NCBI GenBank assembly: GCA_000467715.1
Contig: AJFK01000645.1
Coordinates: 124,001 to 188,000, forward strand
From: Hysterium pulicare CBS 123377
Lineage: Eukaryota; Ascomycota; Dothideomycetes; Hysteriales; Hysteriaceae
DNA: 64,000 nt
Direction: 5' to 3'
The notes under the pieces were generated by a model. It made no database searches, was not told where the DNA came from, and saw only the letters and a list, made by a program, of their open reading frames with translations. The position numbers and the translations under genes were made by a program. Below, piece after piece: positions 55,753 through 64,000 of this stretch. Every line of letters starts with the position of its first letter. Within the stretch, counting starts at the first letter, position 1.

Positions 55753-57287
55753 TATGCGATCGAAAGGTCAGTAAGACCAGCCTTAAAGACCTTCTAAAAA
55801 TATGGAGTAATGTGTTTCGCGTGCCGTCGTATTCTGGATATTTGGAAGAAGGCTGGTCTATCGTAATCGTAATCGATAGGAGTTGAGAAGACCACCTGGC
55901 GCAACCGAGGAGCAAACCGTTGACGACAACGGGTCACAACAGTCTATAGGGCGCTCCCACGATGTCGCAACACGGAAGTCGCTGTGGACGCTGAGGGAAA
56001 GCGGAAGCTGTTCGTGTTTCACCAAACGCTTGGAATCGGAAGGTCGTGGTTGGGGTGTTTGGACAGGGCCGGTGAACGAGCGGTAGGTGGGTGCGTTGAA
56101 AGACGTTGAGCGAGTGACGGGCGCTGAGCGCAAGTTGTTGTTGTCGTGAGACGCTGGGCTTCAGGCAATATCGAAGGCTATATCAACCAGAATCGTCCTG
56201 GTATTTCAGCGGAGAGGTGCAGGTTCATGGCCGCGGTGGTCAAAGCCCTATTTTTGCGGCGCCACTACGGAGCAAATTCGATGGAGGCTGGCTGGCCGCT
56301 GGAAGGGAAGAGAGAACACGCAAGGCCAGGCAGGCCCACTCAAAAAGCCACCGTCACATTGCCCCTGCGTCCGCGTCTGCTGATCCCGGAGCCCCCCAGA
56401 TCGGGAGACGGTCGCACGGGAACTCCAAAACACTTTTCTCACGCCCAGCGCAAAGATCCAAGAACACGCGTCTGTTTGAGAACAAGTTGTGCATTTTGTA
56501 CAAGTCTAGGGTAAAGCCGATTCTGTTTTCTGTACCACATCGAACACAAGGGTTCCATGCCAAAGAGACCACAGCCAAACGTCCACCGCACTGCCTCCGC
56601 CCAAATCCATATTGGTCGCTGACTGCTGCTGACCGAACGCAGGTACGAAGTACCATCCGCCTGACAACTATAGCTGAACTTACTGAGACTTTACGACCGC
56701 TTCGAGCCACTGCCACAATAGAACTCCACGAGAACCCTCGTTCAGACACTGTCTTCGGTCACATCCCGCACCCACTCCATTCAGATGCAATATCCTGCTC
56801 ATCTCCTGGTGCTTCTCAACGCCCGAACCCAACCGCATACTCCATGTCGATGTTGATCCTCCATCTCAATCCGAACGCCGCCCAATGCCAAACCCGACAC
56901 CGATCAGCCTAATCAACGCGGACGTTGCCAGATTCTCCTGGGAGATGGGGAATCGACATTGTCGAAGGGAGAAAAGTAGCAAATGGCCTACCTTGGTGTT
57001 TTTGTTCATTATCCAATCCGGGATTGAATTGATTCGCTGATCTTTGTTGTTGTACTGAAGATTCGCGGCGTAATCGTTGTTTCGCACTGTGAATGAGTCA
57101 GTATGAAAAACGCGGTGTCTTTTTCCTTATCAATCCTTTTTGAGCGTCAATGTAGGTCTGGATTAAGCTAAAGTGTCGATCGTGCTGTAAGTATGGCTAA
57201 AGGTTAAAAGCGTGAGACGTATAGTACATGGGTGGTGAATACCCGGGTATCGAGAAAGGTTGACGTGTCGGCAAGCAGAAAGGATAT
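55753..57287. other. Spacer, 1.5 kb
   Basis: It contains the transporter promoter. The GC-rich part 56150-56520 has long frames on both strands (the longest 231 codons, 56217-56912 +) without a convincing start, splice sites or recognisable motif. No gene supported. Confidence 0.45.
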
Positions 57288-59927
57288 TCACTGAGATCGC
57301 ACGCGTTTCGCGTCTATCCAATTATTAGTATGCGCTTTTTTCTTGCAGATAGAGGACCACATGCCTTTGGGGCTACCTGACTCCTCAACCCCTTCATCTT
57401 GATCATCGCGAGCCCGTTTCGCACGAGGGGATGTGCTCGAACGGTGGACCTCAGTTGAAGGCTCGTAGCTTGCCGGTTTTGAAGGGCTTTCATCTTCGTC
57501 ATCGTCGAAGTCGATAATATCAGAGTCGTGATCATCGTTAGTTTGCGGCTTATCAGCGTCGTGAAGATCCTCGTCGAGTCCAGAGTGGGCAGTATGGTCA
57601 ATAAACTCAGGGTAGTCAAAATCTCCGTGGTCAGCGTCAGCAAAGTCCTCCGCATCATCATCATGAGGTTCTTCAAGGCCCTCGCCATTCTGGGAGTATT
57701 CCTCTGAGTGCTCAAGAGGGTAATTTTCTTCTCCCTGGTCTTGGAATGAATGTTCCTTCTGCGCAGGTTCATGTGTAGCATCCTGCTGGTCGAACAATTC
57801 ATAGCTTCCCTCGTCTTCTTGATTGTGTGAGCCGAGTTTATCGTCGACGACTGTGAAGTTGTCACCTTCGTGCCCGTACTCATCTGTGAACCCTTGCTGA
57901 TCATCCTCTGCGTTTAAGGTCTCCTCGGCAAAGCCACGATAATCATATTCCTGATATCCGGGAGCTTGGGTGTCGTTGGTCTCACCTGTAGCATTGATGT
58001 CCTCCAGATCGTTTCCAACTTCTTTCAAAGGCTCGACTTGACCAGTACGATGTTGTTCTGCTACATTTTGAGGAGAACCGGACGCGTCACCCTGAATAGT
58101 AGAGGACCCAGACGAACGATCATGCCCGGCAGGATCTGTGTCTTGGCCATGTTCCGGTTCCACCTCTGCATCGTCATCATAATCAATCAGGTCGTCTTCG
58201 TCTTGATTTTGGGATTTGTTCTCAGAGATTCTATCGTGAGCATTATGCTCCTCGAAATCAGGATGAGTCTCCTGCCCCCCAGTGGCTACCTTCTCCTCGT
58301 TTGTTTCCCTGTACGCGCTGTGTTGTGTAGTTTGATCTTTACCGGTTTCTTCTTGCGATGAAGACGTATCTTGCTGAACATTATTGTGCTCGACTTCGGA
58401 ATAACTCTCTCCATTATATGTGGAATAGTGATCATCCTGGAGGTTGTTTGCCTGGATCTCATGGTCTTCGGCGCTGTTGTCTTGGTACTGTTCTTCGAAA
58501 GGTTCTTCAAAAACGTTATCCTCCTGCTCATATTGCCCTTCTTCACTGAAATCTTCTGTGTAGTGCTCGGTATCATCATTATCTTGACCATTTTTGAGGA
58601 ATGTCAGCTGCGAAAAGCCTTTCCCATCACAAGCAGCTTCGGTTAGTTGGTTTAAGCGGTATGAAAATCTTGTCTGGGTATCTAGAGTCAAGTTCAAAGG
58701 GCCAGGCACCGACATCTCATCTTGCTGGTGCAACAGCGTATAAACATCGAGAATCTCCGACAGCTTGGAATTAGTGCAGTGGGTTGAGTCCTACAGCCCA
58801 TTAGTAATAATACTTTGTCAAATTGGGAAGAACCAACTTACTTCATTAATGGTTAGACCAATATCATAGAAGTCCATCACCAACTCATCCTCTTCACTAA
58901 TGTCATTACCTAGTTGTTTTCGGCAAGCTCGGAAAAGAACTTCGAGGCTCTCCTTCGCAAGAGATTCGTCTTGCAGAAAAAAAGTGTCAGACTGGGTTGG
59001 AAAGAGGGACATTGTATTGCTTCCCCAATACAAGGTTACGGGATGCGTAGGATTAGTGTAAATTGCAAATCCTTGGAGGTGATCCGAATCCGCATGGGAT
59101 AATTTTGTAGTGTCATCCAGGCTAGTTTGGGGCCCACCAATGTTATCAGCATCGATGTTTTGTACTAAAGAACTCTCTGATTGTTGTTCTGGAGACTTGA
59201 CTTCCGGCGCTTGAACAGTGGCTTCATCTATTTCCTGTTCATTGCTTGGGCTATGTGTAGTGCTACGATCTCGGACGAAATCTTGTTCAACCTCTCTGGA
59301 GATGCTTGTCTCGGCCTCTGATACCTGCTGTGCTGTAGACTGCGACTTCTCTTTCGCAGGGCCTGGAGGGGAGGCGACTTTGGGGGACCCTACTTGAACG
59401 CTTTCGTTGGCTTTCTGTTGCAAAGAGCTTGCCGTGATATCCTCCAATGGTTGCACATCTACTGCACTAGTCACCTCAAGGTCTAAGGTACTATTCTGGA
59501 TCTGATATTGGGGGAACTCCTCTTCATCCTCATAATCGATTATGTCGTCGTCGACGGGAATGGCAGGTTCTTTGGTCGTATCTTGGTGAAAGCTGGTGAA
59601 GGTGTTTTCTTCCTGACCTAATTCGCTGGCATCAGTGAGGTGCTCGTCATTCAGGGTAATGGTGTCCGGTATAGTTTTGTCATCTGTAGGTTCGTTGTCG
59701 TCGTCGATCATGATATCATCATTATCATGTCGTTGTGTTTCCATACCGTAGTCAGACCGAGCATCTTCCAAGACAAAGTCCTCATCTTGATCTTCACCAC
59801 CAATGTCAATGTCGATATCAATATCGTCGTCGTTTCGACCAAAATCCGAACCCAATTCCATGTCATCCTCGGGAGCGGTAACAGCTAAGGCTGGGGCATT
59901 TTGAGGAGTAGCGGCAACAGACATCAT
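57288..59927 (-). CDS. Very acidic hypothetical protein, about 845-862 aa
   Basis: Two exons, 59927-58842 and 58790-57288, around a 51-nt intron (gtaagt...gctgtag). Start MMSVAATPQNAPALAVTAPE. Nearly the whole chain is disordered and Asp/Glu-rich with many Gln/His (EDDMELGSDFGRNDDDIDID, DEDDLIDYDDDAEVEPEHGQ, DFDDDEDESP). A folded module spans about residues 285-385, across the splice: GFAIYTNPTHPVTLYWGSNT, LFPTQSDTFFLQDESLAKES, LEVLFRACRKQLGNDISEED, ELVMDFYDIGLTINEDSTHC, then SKLSEILDVYTLLHQQD. This module looks conserved, but I cannot name the family. IDYxD motifs recur (IIDYEDEEEF, LIDYDDDAE, IIDFDDDED). The C-terminus is basic (AKRARDDQ, AKRVRSQ), suggesting a nuclear protein. A second, GC-AG intron probably removes 17 codons near the end (57374-57324). 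Confidence 0.75.
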
Positions 59928-60720
59928 GGCGTTGATCGTGATGTTGTTGCAAGTAAGTTAAGGCACGCTTCGGCTTGGTGAAGATGGGCAAGTCGCGATG
60001 GCGGCAACGGTGAGTAGATATAGAAGTCGCGATGGCGCTGTCTTTTATTCGAGTAGAAGTTCGAGTTCGTAGCTAGGGTATTAGTATTCGTGTTGGGGTC
60101 AGGGTGGTTGTCGAGGAGGGCATGGAAGTCGTAGATTAGGGAAGCGTCGCGCGTTGGCGTCTGAATTTATGCAGGTCGAGGTGCCTCAGTGACTCCGAGC
60201 CCGTAAATCAGGCTGCCGACAAAAGGGAGTCAAAAGGGAGGTGGATTCACAAAGCGGAGTCTTTGGGTCGCTATCATCAACGCGATCAGGGTTGGATTGT
60301 GATAAGGAAGTAAGTGGGTAGACGACCGGGTGGCGTGGAGTGAGGAGGTGCAGGAGAGGGCAAACAAAGGTCAAATTAGCTAGCGACTGCGAACGGTAAG
60401 GCGCATATTATGTAAGGAGGATCACGGTTATGCCAAGACCGATATACACACATTGCAATACTGTGCTTCCAACCCCTTTGGAGACGGCATTGCTGCATAA
60501 TCGTCTGGCTTCCTTACAACTGCTCGAAGACTGAAACTCCTCTAATCTTTCCTGTTCCTCCCACACTACCCTAATTTCGTCTATGTTTTAGTTTACCACC
60601 CCTCGATTCCAAGGTTCCTACCCAACTACACAATCGCAATACGGCTGTATAACCTTCCTGCGGCTTTGAGGATATACTCTGAGTCTGTTTTGGTCTCCAT
60701 TTAGAGCTCCATCTGCAGCA
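59928..60720. other. Divergent promoter region of the acidic-protein and coatomer delta genes
   Basis: The two genes start head to head. No gene seen between them. The two leaders are GTTG-rich and CCTACC/CAATCG-rich respectively. Confidence 0.55.
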
Positions 60721-62380
60721 ATGGTATGCGAGACCCTCCATTACCAATTTCAAGCATTTCCGCTTACACCAATCCAGGTCGTCCTAGCAGCCTCAATATG
60801 CACCCGGGGTGGGAAGGCCGTCCTCTCACGCCAATTTCGCGAGATGCAACGCTCCCGAATTGAGGCCTTGCTTGCCTCCTTTCCCAAGCTCGCAGACTCC
60901 GGTACCCAGCACACAATTTGCGAGCAAGACAACGTCCGCTACGTCTACCAACCCCTCGACGAGCTCTACATGGTCCTGATAACCAACCTCCAATCCAATA
61001 TTCTTCAAGACATCAACTCCCTACATCTATTTGCGCAAGTTGTCTCGAGCGTGTGCAAGAGTCTAGATGAGCGGGAGATTCTGAAGAATGCATTTGAGTT
61101 GCTTACTGCGTTTGATGAAATCGTAACATTAGGGTATAGGGAGAACTTGACTCTCACCCAGATCAAGACGTTTTTAGAAATGGAGTCTCACGAAGAGAGG
61201 ATACAAGAGATCATCGCACGAAACAAAGAGCTCGAAGCGAGCGAAGAGCGCAAACGACGAGCTAAGCAGCTCGAGATGCAACGAAAGGAAATGTCGCGCA
61301 GTGGTCGTGCAGGAGGCATGGGTAGTGGTCGTACTCCTACATATCCCACGTATACTCCTAGTGTGCCCACCACCGTCCCGGATACTTATGATAGCTATGA
61401 GGCGGAGAAGAAGAAGACCTCGAAACCGCTTGCTACCCGGGGAAAGGGCATGCAGTTAGGCAAGAAGTCAAAGACGACCAACATTTTTGAACAAGTAGCC
61501 GGTGATTTACCACCGGAATCGGAACCCTTGGTCTCATCTACCCCAACCGCTCCAACAGCGCAACCAGCAAGTGCCCGACAATCCACCTCCTTCGACCGTG
61601 AGGCCGTACACATTACTACCTCAGAGTCCATCTCAGCGCGTCTAGATCGCGAAGGTCTCTTGAAATCTTTCGAAGTGAAGGGCGACCTACAACTCAAGAT
61701 CACCGACCCAGCCTTCACGCAAGTCAAGCTTGAGCTCACAACAGGCGCAATCCGAGGCGCCCAGTTAATCACACACCCTAAAGTTGACAAAGCCACTTTC
61801 AAGAACTCAAAGACCATTCAGCTTGCCGACACAAGCAAGGGTTTCCCTTCGAACATGGCGATCGGCGTCATGAAATGGAAACTAGCCCCTAAGCCCGAAG
61901 ACGTTTCCGACCCACCTATCACCTTCCGCGTATGGGTTGAAGATTCAGGGAAAATGTTCAACATCACTGTCGAGTATGAACTCACAGGCGATGATTCGCT
62001 GAAGGATGTTTCAGTCACAATACCTTACTCAACTGATGAGCCTAATGTGAGCTCTTTTGATGCCGTCTATGAAGTTAGTGGGGATAGCTTGGAATGGAAT
62101 ATTGGGGCTGTGGATGAGGAGCATTCAAGTGGAAGCTTCGAGTTTGAAGCCAGTGCGGATAGCGAGGCTGAGTTTTTCCCCATGAGAGTCAGGTTCAGCA
62201 AGAGTAGGCCTTTTATTGACGTTGGCGTAAGTTTTGCTCTTTTCCCCCAAACCTTACAATGTAATCATTCGGTACTAACTGTTTTGGCAGGTCTCGTCCG
62301 TAACGCTTCTAAGCATGAACCAAGATATCAACTTCTCAAAAGACGTAAAGTCGATTGCGGATGTTTATGAGATCTTGTGA
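60721..62380 (+). CDS. RET2: Coatomer subunit delta (COPI, yeast Ret2), 513 aa
   Basis: Exons 60721-60723 (the ATG alone), 60778-62226 and 62291-62380. The 54-nt first intron (gtatgc...atccag) is also in frame, but removing it gives the conserved start MVVLAASICTRGGKAVLSRQ. Residues 1-140 are the adaptin-like longin domain (FREMQRSRIEALLASFPKLA, NVRYVYQPLDELYMVLITNL, SNILQDINSLHLFAQVVSSV). A charged helical linker follows (HEERIQEIIARNKELEASEE). Then a disordered Ser/Thr/Pro stretch, and a mu-homology domain from about residue 280 (ISARLDREGLLKSFEVKGDL, LQLKITDPAFTQVKLELTTG, VGVSSVTLLSMNQDINFSKD). It ends IADVYEIL. The last intron has a tactaac branch site. Delta-COP is part of the COPI coat for Golgi-to-ER transport. 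Confidence 0.95.
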
Positions 62381-63722
62381 AGGGGTTAGGTATGAGAGCA
62401 CGAGTCTTCGCGACAGAAGGGCAATACCAGTAGAGATATGTAATGGCATTCAAAAATGTTATGGTTGAAAGACACAAAATGGACTGGCACAAAACATCTA
62501 ACCACACAATCAAGAATCGTTCTATCTGATTGATATATGTCTTCATGACCAGCTGACCATGAGATTCCATGTTCTCGGTCTAAATGAATTACGCTGTCAC
62601 AGAAAGCCATATCATGCCTCTAAGCTGCGTGCTTATGCTCATGCGATCTCTATCTCGTGTTTCTTCAATGCCACAATCTCATTATTTACTCCTTTATAAG
62701 CATACGACCAGACAGGCAGTACATGTCCGGTATAGTTTTGCGTTCACAATCCTTCCATTCTACTCAGTGCGTCGAGTTGTTGGTCTTTCAAGAGAGAAGG
62801 TGCCTTGACTTAAGCTTTTCATCTACCGGTCAGGAAACCAGAGTTTGTTTTATAATACGGAGTTGGTAGAGCAATATCGAGCTGCATCTCAAGCAGTAAC
62901 AAGGGAAGCCCACCTTCGTATTGATCCGATACAACTTCACTTGGGTGCGTAACCGTATAATCTAAGAGTTCGTCTAATATCTTTTCGTGTACAATAGATC
63001 GCAAATAGTGACACTTGTCGAGCTGGCAAATCTACCTAGGTGGGAAACCAGAGATATTGGGAGAACAGTGTAAGGCAGAAAGAGGAAGTCATGCTACGAC
63101 AGCCCGAAGATCATGAACCACGGAAGGGTGAAATTAATATTACCCGGTACAATTGATCAAGCTGCTTTTCGGAGGCCGGGAGGCTGGATACCTAGATCTG
63201 CATTTTGAGTGCATGCGGCGATGGCTGACGGGTGGCTGGCATCCCCCGCATTCGGTTCCCCGGCTGCATCGTCTTGTGCCTGTTTCTTCCTGGTCAACAC
63301 CACACAGACATGCCACTAAAATCCCTACACCACCTGCGTACTTCCTTGCCCGCTAAATGCCGAGGGGGTATGCTTACAGAAATACTGGAGCCTTCACTAT
63401 TGCTCAATCCATCCTCCGTCCTCTTCACTGCGAGGCGACCTCTCTCATGATCCCACATCTAACCGTAGTTTCCCTCCTTTAGCTAGGACATCGGCATTGG
63501 AGCAAGTCCAAAAGCCTTTCATCTTTTCCATTTGAGTTGCATGCAAAACCCATGATCCGCTCATGGGATCAACAGCGGGGTAGGTACTATAGGAAGTACA
63601 TGGCTCATCTGCACCTCCGATCCTGCACCTCTACATAACCATGCATTTCGTCACTTCAATTCGAGGCTCACCCCAAAATCTCACTTCCTTTTCTGCTGTT
63701 GTCAACCATACCCAGTCACACT
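62381..63722. other. Spacer and promoter of the GH125 gene
   Basis: No supported gene. The last 120 bases before 63723 are pyrimidine-rich (ccccaaaatctcacttcctt), a typical leader. Confidence 0.5.
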
Positions 63723-64000
63723 ATGCGTGGCTTTGCTATCCTCTCGTGGTCGCTAGGTCTTCCTCTTCTTGCCTCAGCAGCATGTCCCGACTATTCGGAC
63801 TATGCTAAACAGTTACACGGACCGTACTCCTCAGGAAGGTACAACTTGTCTTACCAACGCCCCGATCCTTCATGTCGGACGTTTGTCTCTGAAGGTGTAG
63901 AAGACACCATAACGCGAATGCAATCGGTGATCAGCGACCCAGATCTGTATCGACTATTCCAAAATGCTTACCCTAACACCTTGGATACGGCCATCAAGTG
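63723..64000 (+). CDS. Secreted glycoside hydrolase family 125 (exo-alpha-1,6-mannosidase-like), N-terminal part
   Basis: The ATG at 63723 opens a frame that runs off the right edge (92 codons visible). MRGFAILSWSLGLPLLASAA is a signal peptide, and the mature chain starts CPDYSDYAKQLHGPYSSGRY. The following NLSYQRPDPSCRTFVSEGVE, then DTITRMQSVISDPDLYRLFQ and NAYPNTLDTAIKW, match the start of GH125 proteins (Mug157-like). The phrase NxYPNTLDTxIxW is a family hallmark near the active-site entrance. Members remove terminal alpha-1,6-linked mannose. Fungal copies are secreted or in the secretory pathway. The catalytic residues lie beyond the window. Confidence 0.85.
   Translation, partial: MRGFAILSWSLGLPLLASAACPDYSDYAKQLHGPYSSGRYNLSYQRPDPSCRTFVSEGVEDTITRMQSVISDPDLYRLFQNAYPNTLDTAIK

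Noticed and set aside
56217-56912. 231-codon plus-strand frame between transporter and acidic-protein genes
   Set aside because: Begins with a non-ATG codon, lies in GC-rich promoter-like DNA, and competes with equally long frames on both strands.
57966-58646. Hydrophobic plus-strand frames opposite the acidic protein
   Set aside because: The Val/Ile/Leu-rich appearance results from reading GAT/GAA-rich codons on the other strand.

Overview
The window reads as nuclear DNA of a filamentous ascomycete (Pezizomycotina; a Leotiomycetes-like fungus is my guess, from inference only). Genes lie on both strands with no operons. Introns are short (about 44-170 nt, mostly 45-100) with GT-AG ends and CTAAY-like branch sites. 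The recognisable proteins are fungal or general eukaryotic. I found no CRISPR array, no bacterial features, no tRNA or rRNA gene, and no intact transposon or virus-like element.

Layout. 1-946 (-): N-terminal part of a multi-span membrane protein resembling the fungal RGS/GprK type, running off the left edge. 4.6-6.7 kb: two small orphan genes. 7.5-8.9 kb (+): bestrophin-like anion channel. 11.4-14.1 kb (+): an 886-aa orphan with a Cys/His-rich C-terminus. 14.8-16.2 kb (+): three-finger C2H2 protein. 17.4-18.4 kb (-): secreted Pro/Gly/Phe-rich protein. 20.5-21.1 kb (-): SRPBCC/START-like protein. 22.2-23.1 kb (-): small heat-shock protein with a Gly/His/Pro-rich arm. 25.2-25.9 kb (+): isochorismatase-like hydrolase. 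26.6 kb (+): 72-aa Cys-rich protein. 27.5-30.4 kb (+): SAGA subunit Spt20. 31.1-32.6 kb (+): divergent protein kinase. 32.7-33.3 kb (-): spliced orphan. 34.1-36.1 kb (-): laccase. 39.8-41.2 kb (+): second divergent kinase. 42.0-43.6 kb (+): Lys-rich repeat protein with a BTB-like region. 44.3-48.3 kb (+): 1260-aa F-box protein. 48.9-50.1 kb (+): ribosomal protein uL2. 50.4-53.4 kb (-): APC/C subunit Apc4. 54.1-55.8 kb (-): NIPA-type Mg2+ transporter. 57.3-59.9 kb (-): very acidic orphan. 60.7-62.4 kb (+): coatomer delta. 63.7 kb to the right edge (+): secreted GH125 alpha-mannosidase, truncated by the window.

The right third (48-64 kb) is dense housekeeping sequence: translation, cell cycle, Mg2+ transport, COPI traffic and glycan trimming. 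The left two thirds mix orphan, secreted and signalling genes with gene-poor stretches of 2-4 kb. The genes do not form an obvious pathway or biosynthetic cluster. The most unusual points are gene-structure features: a start codon alone in its exon, a likely in-frame GC-AG intron, and a duplicated splice acceptor that recreates a cag|gttagt junction. Several repeat-bearing orphan proteins and two kinases with HQD catalytic loops also stand out. Exon coordinates were worked out by hand from splice consensus and frame continuity.
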